Origin: Thunnus maccoyii
Taxonomy: Eukaryota; Chordata; Actinopteri; Scombriformes; Scombridae
Assembly (NCBI RefSeq): GCF_910596095.1
Contig: NC_056535.1
Location: 28,490,505 to 28,554,504, forward strand
DNA length: 64,000 bases
Direction: 5' to 3'
The notes below the pieces were generated by a model, which did not search any database, had not been told where the DNA came from, and was given only the letters and a program-made list of their open reading frames with translations. Shown here one piece after another: positions 13,193 to 24,597 of this stretch. A program made the position numbers and the translations under genes. Position 1 is the stretch's first letter. The number at the start of each line of letters is the position of its first letter.

Positions 13193-14906
13193 GTGTACAG
13201 AGTGTAATTCTCAAGGAAGGAAGGAGTGTGAAACCTGTAAAGGAAAACGTCAACTGCTGACCTACATCAAGCTCAAAGTGGAGTGGTGAGTACTGGTACT
13301 GCAACTGTTCCATGGGTCCTTAAATCCAATGGCATAGCATGATTTTTCCACTAGGTGGGGCTATGGCCCTAGGTAGCTCTGTGTATTTTGGACATGAGCA
13401 TGCATTGTACAATGTAGCAGGGAGCCGGCTGCTGGTGGCTAGCAGCTAGGCTATCAGTTTCTAAAAGTTTAAAAGGTATCTTGGTGACCACTTAGCAACT
13501 GCTTTCACTTTACAATTATCACCACAGTACCATAAAGATCTGTGTGTGTTTTGCCTGCCTTCCTTGGGTAACTGTTATCTAATAAAGAAGCAGCAATTGG
13601 GCAGAAAATTGCCCAATCTGGCAATATTTCTTGGGCGTAAAGTTTTCTGCCCTAGATCCACTTATTTTCGGCCAATCAGGGGCCACCAGGAAAAGCCGAA
13701 CATATTACAAACATATCGCTGTCGGGCAGAGAAAAGTACACCCATCGGCACACAGACAATGACTGTCTGACAGCTCTCTTTCACTAGTCATCACACGGTT
13801 CTGTAAATATGATTTATGTGAGAGTAACAACTGAAATTTATACACACACTCAACACAACAATAACAAAAATGATTTTTCATTAAAATATGTATTTCACAA
13901 TTCGAATTGCAGGAGGGGTGGCTCCCCAGTGCCCTTAATGGACCACAGGCCCCTGCTTAAATCTGCTCCAGAAGTTATTGAGGAGGTTCCTTGAAAAGGT
14001 TCCTGGGGTTCCAGTTCAAATGGTGCTTGGGAATTTCAGTGGGCTTTCGAGAGCTTTGAGGGGTGTTTGAGCCACAGTGTGTAGGATTTGAACATTCCTG
14101 ACTTTGGTGCCCCTTCTTGATGTGTATCTCCTAAAAAATATATTTGCACTTTGGTCCTACAATAGAGTCCGAGATACCGCGGGGGAATCTCAAGAACTGT
14201 GACCGGTTGTTTGTGTTTTTTTCCTACAAGTTTGTGATGCCGGCAGAGATTGTTCAGAGTGAATAAAACATGAGGCCTGTTGAAAAAAGGCTGTTATCTT
14301 CTCCTTTTAAGTAACACAAATCTAGCAAAGACACTGCAAACGCCCGCTCTCTTTACAAAGTGAATGAAAGACTGTAAACACAGTAACTGTGGGGAACATG
14401 ATGAAAGCACGATATGGCCCAATCACATACAATACATCTGTTTTGTGTTGTGGTTGTGATATAAACAGGTGAAATCAAAACCTACAATGCAGATATCTAT
14501 GGACTCCAGTTGACCTTTTACATCAACCATAAATCCAACCTGAGACTGACGGGCTGAAAGCAGCAAAATATAACCAGTTTTCAGCTGGAGTCTCTCATTT
14601 TTCTAGAAACAAAACCTTATAATATCAAAATAACTTGAACGATGATATTATAATGTAAAATTCTACACATATGTTACTTTAATGTAGTCTCATTTTAAAT
14701 GAAATGGGTAGGCAGTGTTGTCGTGAATGACACTTTGGCACCCTCTGGTGGAAGAAAAATAAAACTGCATGATGTGAATTTAGGCTGATAAAAATACATG
14801 CAGCTTGAATTCAGTCATGTGTGTATACAGTACGTCTGTGTGTGTATGTTTATATGTGGATAAATGTGTTTATATGTGTGTATACATATCTATAATTTTT
14901 TGTGTA

Positions 14907-14943
<37 letters not shown>

Positions 14944-17310
14944 GACTAACCATCTGGAGGACCACGTGGTGCAGCAGAACTCTGGTCTGAGTGCTGATGA
15001 TCTTCACTCAGTGAGCGGGAAGGAGCTGTTCAAGAACAGCCAGTACCTGGTACAGAAACACACACACACACACACACACACAGTAAGTAGGTAGACTGCA
15101 GCAGACAGGTGGAGCAGAGTCAAAGTGTCCTTGAAGAGGATATTGAGCCCCCAAACTGTTCGTGATGGTCTTGTATAATAACTTGTTGCCTTTAGTGTGT
15201 AATTGTGTCTGTGAATGGGTGAATAAGAAGCTGTAAAGCACTTTAGATGACAACAATTCAGTCCGTTTACCATAACTGTTACAACTGCACTCATTAAATA
15301 CTCACTCTCAGATTTTTCCCTGGAACTCAGTTAGTGGAGGTGATAAGGACTGCTCCTTTTGTTATCAGTGTAGTTACTAGATAATGGTTTAAATAGTAAC
15401 TTCACATATTAAATATCTTTGTTGTGTGATATAGCACGACTGCACAGTTTCCCTGAAGCTAAATATGCTTAATTTTATATGGATTGCCTCCATTTTAAAA
15501 CGCCGCAAGAGACATTTACTCTCCTCCCCCATTATGTTCTTTTAATAAAAACCAAAACACTCCTCCATTTTGAATATTGTAAGCAATGAACACACTGTGC
15601 AATTGTTGTATTTTGTACAGAATGTGGAAGTCTAATCATAACGTGTACATCATTAACAAAAAATACAGTATATTATTACAGTAAATCACTGAAATATAAT
15701 GTGCAGGAAGCTCACACAGGTGTAGTTGAGCCAAAAATGTGAAGTTTGTTTTTTAGACGGCTCTAGATGAAATGTCATGGGGTCATTAAAGGATGTTGCT
15801 GATGTCTGTTTTATTGTCTCTCAGCTCTTCCCACTTTTAGGGTTCCCAAACCCGGCCATCTCTGAGGCCTCAGATCGTCTGATCAAAGAGCACCAAAGCA
15901 AGTACGCCCAGACTTCCAGGATCCTGCAGCAGGTAGGACAGCAGGCAGCTTCTTAACAGGCTTAACAGATTTAGGAAAAAGTTAAAGCTGAAAACACAGT
16001 TCTATAGCTCATTAAAATATTTGAATGCATTTAGAAGGAGGCAACATATTATCTGTCTTCTCCAGAGTCAGATGAAAAGATGGATATCAGTTTCATCTCT
16101 GTGTATCCAGAACAGACAGAGGTACAGGATGTGTTAGCCTAGTTTAGCACAAAGACTGATAGCCTAATTCCATCAAAAAAGAAAAAAAAATCCACCTTCC
16201 AACAACTCCAAAGCTGTCTATTTACATGTATCTAATTTGTCTGTATACCAACAGAGGTGTAACAGAAATGACAGAAATGTAAGGGTTAGTTACTTGCTGA
16301 GGAGATGAGAAGACAGCACACTGATTAGATGCTCTTCTAGAAGATTCAATTTTAATTAGCGATTTGCCTGAAAACCTTTTTGTCAACTAAACCAAACTAC
16401 CAATGGACAGTTTTGTTCATTTTGACATCTAAGTCACAAAAGAAAAACATGAAAGAAGGGTCCTTTTTTCACTAAATTTGCAACACTCACAGAAACCAGA
16501 CTTCCAGACAAAAACACTGCAGACAGGATGGAGACGGAGTCTGAACAGAAATCTAATGCTCACTGGAATTCAGTCATATTTTGATTGTTTAAACAAGCAA
16601 GACCAGAAATTGGAGGAAATGACAGTCAAGATGAAAGAAAGCTGGATTTAATTCTTGTTGAGCAAATGATTCTGATTGTGCACAAATAAACACACCAGAT
16701 TGTTAAAATGGAAAAGGCAACATTTTCTGCAGAAAATTAAAGCACACTTGCTGACACTGATAACCACTGGTGCAAAAAACAGTAAACAAGTTGAAATGTC
16801 TTAAAATGTATGCAGTAAAATAGTTGTCAGTTGAAGTCTAATCGTCAGAGATGTGAAATGTCAGAGATCGAACAATTAGAACAATTACAATTTCAGCTGA
16901 AGCGCTAGTGAAAGTTGAAGTGTGTCTACTGTAAATGGTTGAGGCTGAGCTTTAGAGGTGTTGGTAGATGTATTATTGAATTTTTGACAGTGCCAGGCTA
17001 GCCGTTTCCTCCTGCTTCTAGTCCTTATGCTGACCTAAGCGAACCACATCCTGACTCCAGCTCTGTACTGCACACACAGACATGAGATTGAGGTTAATAA
17101 AGATATTTCCCAAAATATTGAAACTGTTTCTGTTAAATTTTTTTCTTTCTCTCTCTCTCTTTCTCTCAGAGGCAGACAGTTGAGTTGATCCCCATCACTA
17201 AGGTGACCTATAAGTGGAAAGGCGACTCCCACATCTACTTTGTCTACGGCAATGAGCGCCAAGTCAATGCCGACAATTACCCAGCGACCTGCTGCTGTGT
17301 CGTCATGTAA
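7304..17310 (+). CDS. ssuh2: SSUH2 homologue, DnaJ-like cysteine-rich protein (11 coding exons)
   Basis: Joining exons 7304-7384, 7466-7541, 7731-7860, 8531-8591, 8699-8820, 11446-11508, 11700-11779, 13193-13285, 14944-15049, 15825-15932 and 17170-17310 gives one open frame with matching phases and GT-AG introns throughout. From the ATG at 7330 (CCCCCATGG context) it encodes 344 residues; exon 1 is also open upstream with two leading bases, so a further 5' exon is likely. Order: proline-rich N-terminus, a segment with IPSLSEDDARE and RLETFNESRSTEW, a core with six CxxC pairs (two fit CxxCxGxG, as in DnaJ zinc domains), then a C-terminal domain with QQRQTVELIPIT and a CVVM end. The order and these motifs match the vertebrate SSUH2 family as I know it. 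The molecular role is not established; zinc binding is inferred from the cysteines. Introns carry many (TG)n tracts at acceptors. Confidence 0.93.
7466..7541 (+). CDS. ssuh2: SSUH2 exon 2, proline-rich
   Basis: Acceptor ttgctgcag, donor gtaaga. It reads GYLPPPMPIEPVAPP through PDDW, a probably disordered proline-rich segment. Phases 1 in and 2 out. Confidence 0.87.
7731..7860 (+). CDS. ssuh2: SSUH2 exon 3
   Basis: The acceptor is TG-rich (tgtgtgttgtag) and the donor is gtgatc, with the exon ending in AGG. It encodes IPSLSEDDAREAFTSF and a CCYS motif, both hallmarks of SSUH2 proteins. It leaves in phase 0. Confidence 0.9.
8531..8591 (+). CDS. ssuh2: SSUH2 exon 4
   Basis: Acceptor tgtgttctgtag, donor gtacac followed by a CA-rich run. 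It encodes YRLETFNESRSTEWATKPHE, one of the best-conserved SSUH2 stretches. Phase 0 in, 1 out. Confidence 0.92.
8699..8820 (+). CDS. ssuh2: SSUH2 exon 5
   Basis: Acceptor tatgattgacag, donor gtgatt. It encodes the PRPWEIQATPPSLF region and ends VPYTSSIK, immediately before the cysteine core. It leaves in phase 0 into a 2.6-kb repeat-filled intron. Confidence 0.92.
8980..11160 (+). repeat. degenerate tandem repeat in SSUH2 intron 5
   Basis: Many imperfect copies of a roughly 30-base word (ccttgagaaggttcaaatgg, ccttgaggagttcc, ggccttgaaaagcttc) fill the intron. A higher-order duplication is visible: agggggttgagggaataacg with ccttgagaag near 9500 recurs as agggggttaagaggataatg near 10855, and ttccagaagtctttgaagatg near 9451 recurs near 10688. 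The array is interrupted at about 9840-10548. Related words reappear near 13970-14070. Open frames here are leucine/proline-rich repeats without genes. Confidence 0.7.
9840..10548 (+). repeat. MITE-like insertion inside the SSUH2 intron repeat
   Basis: The left end (gggcctttttcatacaca, ggcttgacgtggcaggtc) and the right end (cggtgtggccaaaagtgcca, atggaaaaaccc) are diverged inverted repeats, and neither belongs to the surrounding array. No transposase is seen. Confidence 0.45.
11397..11443 (+). repeat. (TG)n forming the acceptor tract of SSUH2 exon 6
   Basis: An uninterrupted TG run ends in TAG at 11443-11445, directly before the exon. There is no conventional pyrimidine tract. Confidence 0.9.
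11446..11508 (+). CDS. ssuh2: SSUH2 exon 6, first zinc-motif exon
   Basis: It encodes ECHSCHATG and CNECHGSGH, two CxxC pairs of the DnaJ-like core. The acceptor is an uninterrupted (TG)n ending in TAG; the donor is gtaaga. The exon is 63 bases and phase 0 at both ends, so skipping would keep frame but delete two zinc ligand pairs. Confidence 0.92.
11700..11779 (+). CDS. ssuh2: SSUH2 exon 7, second zinc-motif exon
   Basis: The acceptor tgtctgtgtacag is TG-rich; donor gtactg. It encodes CWVCNGTGTRSDENCTRCDS, a perfect CxxCxGxG followed by a further CxxC pair. Confidence 0.92.
11817..12025 (+). repeat. hAT-MITE-like fragment in SSUH2 intron 7
   Basis: It begins with a ttccaacctttttagcttgtg-type end common to fish hAT MITEs and continues to ccttaagaccctttgg. 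No matching right end was found; weak call. Confidence 0.35.
13150..13192 (+). repeat. (TG)n forming the acceptor tract of SSUH2 exon 8
   Basis: A TG run of about 40 bases, preceded by TG-rich sequence, ends in TAG at the exon border. Confidence 0.9.
13193..13285 (+). CDS. ssuh2: SSUH2 exon 8, third zinc-motif exon
   Basis: The acceptor is a (TG)n tract of about 40 bases ending in TAG; donor gtgagt. It encodes CTECNSQGRKECETCKGKRQ and then LLTYIKLKVEW, closing the cysteine core. Confidence 0.92.
14911..14943 (+). repeat. (TG)n forming the acceptor tract of SSUH2 exon 9
   Basis: A TG run of about 30 bases ends in TAG. It is complementary to the (CA)n at 15058-15082 on the other side of the exon. 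Confidence 0.9.
14944..15049 (+). CDS. ssuh2: SSUH2 exon 9, between TG and CA arrays
   Basis: The acceptor is a (TG)n tract ending in TAG. The donor gtacag is non-consensus and is followed at once by a (CA)n run, then a consensus gtaagt at 15083. It encodes TNHLEDHVVQQNSGLSADDL through SGKELFKNSQYL. At 106 bases, skipping it would shift the frame. Use of the 15083 donor would add 33 in-frame bases. Confidence 0.9.
15058..15082 (+). repeat. (CA)n just inside the intron after SSUH2 exon 9
   Basis: The run begins nine bases after the exon border and ends at a consensus GTAAGT (15083). It can pair with the TG tract before the exon. Confidence 0.9.
15825..15932 (+). CDS. ssuh2: SSUH2 exon 10
   Basis: It has a conventional pyrimidine-rich acceptor (ttattgtctctcag) and donor gtagga, phase 0 at both ends. 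It encodes LFPLLGFPNPAISEASDRLI and ends SRILQQ. Confidence 0.92.
17170..17310 (+). CDS. ssuh2: SSUH2 last exon, ends in a CaaX-like CVVM
   Basis: It has a strong pyrimidine tract (tctctctttctctcag). It encodes RQTVELIPITKVTYKWKGDS, HIYFVYGNERQVNADNYPA and ends TCCCVVM before TAA. The last four residues fit a CaaX prenylation box; a terminal M usually favours farnesyl. The nearest AATAAA seen (17932) lies in a dispersed repeat, so the poly(A) site is not assigned. Confidence 0.93.
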   Translation, partial: RQTVELIPITKVTYKWKGDSHIYFVYGNERQVNADNYPATCCCVVM

Positions 17311-17599
17311 ACACACACAGCTGAACACAACTGTCCCAAACTGGTATTCTCATTATTGTTTCTCTTTTTAATAGTCCCCCCTCCCTCCAGGGCAACCAAT
17401 CCCTTCGTCAATCTTTAAGATCCACAAAAATAGTCCAAACATAAGAATTATCGCTACCAGTACATATAATCGACAACATATAATCATTATATAAATATAT
17501 CGTCCAGAGCTGCTGTTTGGAGCTCAGCTGAAACATGTTAATCTAGTGGTTCCCAAATGTTGGAGTCCCACTTATGCAGTAAAAGATATTTTGACAACA

Positions 17600-18030
17600 T
17601 ACATGCACATAAACAGAGTGAAATATATCCACAACTATTGGATGGATTGCAATGAAATCTAGTAGAGACATTAATGTCCCACGCATGATGAATTGTAATC
17701 ACTTTGGTGATCATCTGATTTTTAAACCAACACCATCATCAGGTCAAAATTTTAATTTATATGTTTTCTATTGTTATTATTTTAACAATACTTTGGTTCA
17801 TGACTAAATACCTGCAAGCAGACTGATATTCTCTGTAGTTCCAGCTGTACTTAGTGTTTAGTGCTAAATAGCAAATGTTAGCATGCTAATACACAAAAAC
17901 TAAGGTAGTGAACAGGGTAAATATTATAGCCAATAAACATCAACATTGATGGTAGCATTGTCATTGTGAGAATGTTAGCATGCTAATGTTAGCATTTAGC
18001 TCAAACCACAGCTGTGCCTAAGAACAGCCT
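17600..18030 (+). repeat. dispersed repeat downstream of SSUH2
   Basis: Same family as 54.2-55.0 kb: acaactattggatggattgc, ggtcaaaattttaattt, and a tail of gttagcatgctaa words. It lies in the 3' flank or UTR of SSUH2. Confidence 0.6.
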
Positions 18031-19686
18031 TACATCACATTTGTTTAAGTTTAAATATTAATGTTCATGGATAAAGAGCAAAGGAGCTGTATCACACACT
18101 ACAGACTATATATGTAGTATCATATGATGCAATTGTTAAACAGTATCTGTCAGACTCAGGTCAGCAGGTGACAATGATCTATTTATCAGTTGCATCATAT
18201 ATTGGCATTGCTGCCATTGATCACAGCAGAAACATTGGGAAAACATATTACATGTTTTGGAAAGTTGAGACAAACTGCTCAGTCAGTCACAGGGAGGATG
18301 TGAGAGTTGTTCTTTTCTTTATTTTTGTACCTGTAATGTTCGGAGCAGTCTGAGTTGTAATTCCACCAGTTTGGGAATCAGTGCCTCAAACGAGTTTCAT
18401 GAGGTTTACTTTCCCCTGAACTCATCTTCTCAGGCAGACTCCAACAATTAAACCAACCCTCAAACTGAAGCACTTACCTCTTGCTTCCGACTAACAAAAA
18501 GACATCCTGGAGGGACTTGATTTATCTGTTTGTCTTCGTGTTCCCAGAACCTTCTGCTCAGTTCTGGCTCTCTACCTCCTGTTAGGATGACATGATGCTC
18601 CATCAAGTGTCCTGATGAGAGAAAATAATGGACGGTAACTGGAGTTCCTTTTTTTATCTGTTATCTGTCATATCAAGTATTAAATTTTAACTAGATAAAT
18701 TAGTAATTTCAATAACTGAACTAGAATTTTTACTTGATAAAATCAAGTCTTTTATGTAAAGGAGAAAAATATTTAAGTTAAACCGGCCTCCTGTACCGTC
18801 CTCAGAGTCCACTGTCATCTCTGGGTGGACGCTTGACAGTGCATCATGTCTCCGACTCTATGACCACTTACCAAAGTTACCAAGTTTTCTGTTACAAAAC
18901 ACTTTTCAACAGTTTCAACAGTCAACAGTTTACTGAAACACATGCCAGTATGTGCCATTTTAATGTCCTCTGTACTGCATGGAAACCTCATTAAATAGCA
19001 GCAAGCAGAGAAGCAGCAAAAAAAAAGGAGATATGAGATTTCCATCTGATTGAGGTAAATAAATAATATGTGTTATGTATTACTTTACCTGTGTGTAATG
19101 AGATGGCAGAGGAGGGTTAGGGTTAGAAAATGAATAGAATAAGATCAGAATCTGCCTCACCTGGTTTCTACCTGGGTTCTTCTTCTGTGGTTTAATGTTA
19201 CATAAAGGTATAAACCACTTCAATGTTTAAACTGAGGAGAACTGAGGTTATATCACAAACAGATCCAGATTTTCTGACTCCAGAAACAAAATAAGCCGAT
19301 ATTTTTTTGTTTTTCTTTAGAAAGTGGCTATTGGTACAGATTCCTCTGTGTCAATAGTCCATTTATTGTTGGTATGGAAGTATTACGCATGCACATTGGT
19401 ATTGATTGTGCAAGATCGCGTGATCAAATTCAAATTGAAATTTAAAATGTCCCATTTAATAGTACTAAAACACCATATCACAGTAAAAAATGTCCAGTTA
19501 GTGATCTACAAGAGGTCTGGCAATAAATTCCAGAACCCCATTCCGTATCAATAGAACAAACTACCATCAGCATGGAAAACCAGTCCGGACCAACAGCCTG
19601 TGGACTACTGGTATAGAATCCCATCGCATGTCAGTAGTCGATAATTTATTGCACAGGTTCCGTAGCCATCACTGGTGCCTTTTCTT

Positions 19687-20245
19687 AAGGCTCGGTCACA
19701 CCAGACAGTGGCAAAGCGAAGTTCATCCTTGCATCTTTATGAATGGGTCTATAACTCTGGTGACGTAGAGATTCCACACAGGACTAGCTGGTGAACTGTA
19801 ACTGCCGAGCTAACTGCTAACATGCTAGCCAGCCACGAACACGCCTGCACTATTTATACACTTTCTATTTTGTCAGTGCTGTTCACTCCTCTGTGGCAGT
19901 TGGTCTCAGGACTTAATCTCAGCATCTTCTCTCTTTTATGGAGCGATTTACATTCCAACAGCGCAGATTAAATAAAACTGGATGGTGACGCACAGCTAAT
20001 AAGCTACATTAGCTTCCTTCATTTTGGACTCCCTGGCTGATTCTCTCCATTAAAGTTCAGCACCGTCATGGGATTAGCTAGTGGTCAACGGTGCAAACTT
20101 GCAGGGCGTTCACCAAAGTCAAATGTTAAGCAAAAAACCAGATTAACTAATCCACTGATCACGCAAAATCAGTTCATTTCAATGGATTCAGTCAGCAGAT
20201 CAGCAAAATTTCGCCATTTTAAATTCTGATGTGACCGGACATTTT
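19687..20245 (+). repeat. MITE-like element with GGTCACACCAGA-type ends
   Basis: The left end aaggctcggtcacaccaga and the right end tctgatgtgaccggacat are diverged inverted repeats. The interior is non-coding (gctaactgctaacatgctag). Confidence 0.45.
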
Positions 20246-21438
20246 GTAATTTTTTGGTCATGTTTACAGTTTACATCTCAACACGCTTAATAAAATTATT
20301 AGTATGATATCCTTAATTTTCAGTTTGAAAACAGAAGACATGATGTTCTGTAAGATACAAAAAACTCACCAAAGTGTTGAAACAGTGTTCCTAAATCTTT
20401 CATACTTCTGCTTTTTAGAAATAAATTACAACATCGCTTCATAATAATGAAATGATAAATGTTAGGGACCGATATTGCCAAACCAAAGTTTCCTTTTTCC
20501 TGTTATGCATGAGGCCCATTAAAGCCTCTCTGCTTGCTTCTCTGCAAGGCTGCAGCAATGAAAGGCATTCTGAATGGAGAGGAAGAAAGAAGGAAGAAGG
20601 AACAATGGCTGTGGTGGTCTAGAGAGAGTTGCTGGAAAACTGTGTGCAGCTGGAGCATTCCTGCAGTAACCACAAGCTGATGGTGCCCAGTGAAAATCTT
20701 GTATCTCAATATGTTAACAAGTCTTTTATGCCTTGAGCTAAGGCTATTTTTAAAAACTTTTAGCCTTATCAAAAGTCTTTAAATGAACAATGCTGTTTTT
20801 GTTGCATCTCAAAAGGTTTTTTGAGATGCATGTTTTCCTTCTGACAACAGCAGTTTTAAACAGCTTCAACATTAGAACTCAGTAGAATGTTTAAGTAGAT
20901 TACAGCCTTATTAATCTGGTCAAAGTCACAGATATAAATATGGAGCAGAATCGCAGTAAAAGACGTGCTGAGGCCACAGGATTTCTAATAGTTAAAGGGC
21001 TAATTCAGATTTTTTTTTACAGTCAGATATATAGGTAGAGAGGACTCCTGAAGCTGCTGGTTTCCAGATAAAACCAAACATCAGCAAACAACAACAACAA
21101 TGCAACATAAAACCAGACTAAAACTATTTCCTCACCAAGTCTGAAACCAAGCAGGTAGTTAAGCCTTTGAGTTTCTGTTTGAAGAAACTTTCAGAGTTGT
21201 CTTAATCAGACTTTATCATTTGTAATCTGTCTTTTTTTAATAATGAGTTTGAGAGCGAGGCAACAGCACGAGATTTTACTAAGTGAATGATTTTACTGTA
21301 ACGACAAAAGCTGTCAGATGAAGGTGAATGACATGAACAGGAAAGACTGTTTTTTAGTTATATAAACAAAGATGAAGTGGCTCTGTAAATAGATGAAAAC
21401 ATTATGAACCTTTAAAAACACGCTGCAAGTCACTAAAT

Positions 21439-21830
21439 CTCAGCATCACCTCACCAGGACTGAGTGAACCTAAAACTTTTGGAAGCAGTAATATCATAAT
21501 CACCACTAGAAAACAAAGTTGAATATGAGGAAGGGTGCAATTTAATCTCAGATTCACGTGAGCATCGTTCTATGGAAAATTTATGCTGATTAAAGTTTCT
21601 TTCACAATTACACATTGTAATTTTATCTCTCTGAAGATGCCCATAATTAACACCATGATAAACACCTCTTTGGATCTATCCACAGAGGAGGGTGGATGAC
21701 TTAACATACACACCTCCGCAATCTCTGCACATCAAAAAGCCTACTTCCTGTCAGGTTTTTGGTTTTCTCCAAAACAGAAACAAGCAGTTACAGGTTTCTA
21801 CTCCACCCAAAAGACAAAAATATGAACAGA
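21439..21830 (+). repeat. 0.39-kb direct duplication, copy 1
   Basis: It aligns almost without gaps to 24207-24597. Long identical blocks lie around tttcacaattacacattgta and cacctctttggatctatcca. It has no coding frame and no terminal repeats were seen. Confidence 0.85.
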
Positions 21831-23789
21831 ACAGTCATATATCTAACGACAACATCCTGACTGTCACAATGTGTGACTCAAAAAGATAATAAATTCATTA
21901 AAAACATAAATGCAACAGTGAAATGTCCAGCTGTTTTCAAGTTGTAATTAATGATATAATCTGATCATGTCCTCTTGAATATTTTAACATAAAAGTTGTT
22001 GATGTAAAAAATAAACAAACAAAAAAGAACAAAAACAATTTATTAATATGCTGAAAAGTTGCAACATTTTAATGGAAACATAACTCTTGCGTTTCAGACT
22101 TGCAGTTTCAGTCAAAGACTACAGTTCACGTCAGGTCAAAAATAATTCAACCCATCAACTATCTCTTGCAGTACAGCGGAGCTCCTGTAGAGGGCGATCT
22201 GCGTCTGACTTAGTTTGAACAGACCCGCTGCCCCCTGCAGCTGTCATTAGAGCCAGATGTCTGTGCCAAACAGGACGAAGCCACTTCAGTTTTATAGGTT
22301 TTATATATATAAGTTATACTGTCATTTTTATTATTACTGTCATTTAATAAATAAGACCTTCCATTTCTGCATTTCACAAACAAACAACCACATTCACATC
22401 CTGCATCTCTTAATGTCCATGTTGCTTATTGTTTTTCTTCTTAGGGTTGATTGTTTTTTTGTTGTTGTTTTTTTTTTATCAGTGTGAATCTTTTCACCAG
22501 TTGACCACATTAAACATCAACACGTTTATTGTTTCATGCTGAATAGATGCTGCTGCAATGTGATTAACTGTTATTCCCTCTATCTGCAGTGAAAATGCCT
22601 TCAAACAGCACTGTAGCTAACAAACATCTCTGCTAACTAACCTGATGGACCCGTTAATGTCATTACTCTGTATTGTGCTCATTAATACTCTGCTGTTACA
22701 ATAGATTATCAATTGTGTGTGACTGTTAAAAACTATAAATAAATTCTGATACTCACCTGCTTCTGTCACATTTGTCCACAAGCACACAGGTGAAACATTC
22801 ACAGAGCTTATTAGAGAAAAACATTTCAGATGATGATCCACAACAAGTCATGGAGACTGACGAAATATGATATACAGGTTAATTAAACAGATCAGAGAAA
22901 AGTTAGAGAGTGGTTAGAGAGTTATTAGTCAGCATCCACTTGTCAATGATCAAACTAAAAGTACCTTTTCCTCCTATTTTAGGCTATTTATACTTCAAAT
23001 AATATCACTGCACTTACGCTGAACTTAGTGTCAAAATGGCAAGATTTATAAGATGTATACTAAAATATACAGTATGTGCTGCATATGTGTGTCTTGATTT
23101 GCTTTTTAAGTGTTTTTTTCTAAATGCTGCATGTGTGTTGTCGAAGCGATGAAGATGTTTTCTTATTTTGCAGTGCATTGAACTCTCCATTATACCATGG
23201 TGGAGTAATATTCTCTCAATACACATCAAAAATACTCCATCAGAAGTTAAAGTCTTGCAGTGAAAAGTAAATGAGGATTTTAAACAATTCTGACAACAGT
23301 GATTATAAATAGATAATGCTCTGTCCATTCTGTGTGCACAGATGTGGGACAGTTATTCTCCTGTGGATGTGTCTCTCAATAATTGACCGTGACATGTGTA
23401 CAGTCTGTCACATTATAGTCCACACATAAGAAAAAGAAAAGAAAAACAGGAACAAGTGAGACACTGCGACACATAGAGATGTCTATTTCCAAGAGGAAAT
23501 TGCATATCTAATTAATAAAGATATCAGCCTACCACCTTTTGTAAGTCTTTTAAAGTTGTGCAATTATATGAAGGGCATTGCCGCTTTTAATGCCGTGACC
23601 TCAACATGAACAATACTGTAACTGTGAGAGTTGCCATGGTTTCTGTTGAAGTTATGCAAAAGCCAAAGTTCAAGGAAGATATTCTAGTATTGACCAGGGA
23701 TGATTAGGCCCCAATCTTCCCCCTTGTCTACGTGTACACGTGGGTACAAAGCAAGTATATCAGTGGCGTAAGTTTCCACGGGTTGTTTA

Positions 23790-24140
23790 TGTTGTCCACT
23801 CACATATTTAGATTGGGTTTCGGCTCGTACATGTACGGATGTGTTTGAGAAGTTGATGCTTCAAATAAAGAATGAGAAAAAGAAGGGAAATCCGGCTGTT
23901 ATAGTTTGTTAACATAACCTTCAGAAGTCAGCTGTAACGCAGAGTTAAACAGTCAGAGGAGAGTAGGCTCCTCGGAAGGGGGGCCTTAAAGAGACAGAAG
24001 CTCAAACGGTCTGTGTCAGACAGAGGCTGAACTGAGGGGCTGCATAAAGAGACAGTATCAGATAAATAAGGAGTTTTTTTTTTAATGTAAATCATGCAAA
24101 AATATTCCAGTGGGGCCCCATAATATGAGTATAGAAATGG
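23790..24140 (+). repeat. dispersed repeat shared with 39.2-39.7 kb (part)
   Basis: It shares gaggctgaactgaggggctg, gataaataaggagttttttt and atattccag words with 39445-39735. It directly precedes copy 2 of the 0.39-kb duplication. Confidence 0.6.
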
Positions 24141-24206
24141 AAATGTGTATTCTACATCCCCTCTATGACAGTTTTATGATGTTGTGGTTCTGGTCGCAAC
24201 CTCAAA

Positions 24207-24597
24207 CTCAGCATCACCTCACCAAGACTGAGTGAACCTAAAACCTTTGGAAACAGAATATCATAATCACTGCTAAAAAACAAAGTGGAATATGAAGAAG
24301 GGTGCAATTTAATCTCAGATTCACGTGGGCATCGCTCTATGGAAAATTTATGCTGATTAAAGTTTCTTTCACAATTACACATTGTAATTTTATCTCTATG
24401 AAGATGCCCATAATTAACACCATGATAAACACCTCTTTGGATCTATCCACAGAGGAGGGTGGATGACTTAACGTTCACACCTCCCCAATCTCTGCACATC
24501 AAAAAGCCCACTTCCTGTCAGGTTTTTAGTTTTCCCCAAAACAGAAACAAGCGGTTACAGGTTTCTACTCCACCCAAAAGACAAAAATATAAACAGA
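24207..24597 (+). repeat. 0.39-kb direct duplication, copy 2
   Basis: Direct copy of 21439-21830, 2.77 kb away, with scattered substitutions and only single-base length changes. Confidence 0.85.
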
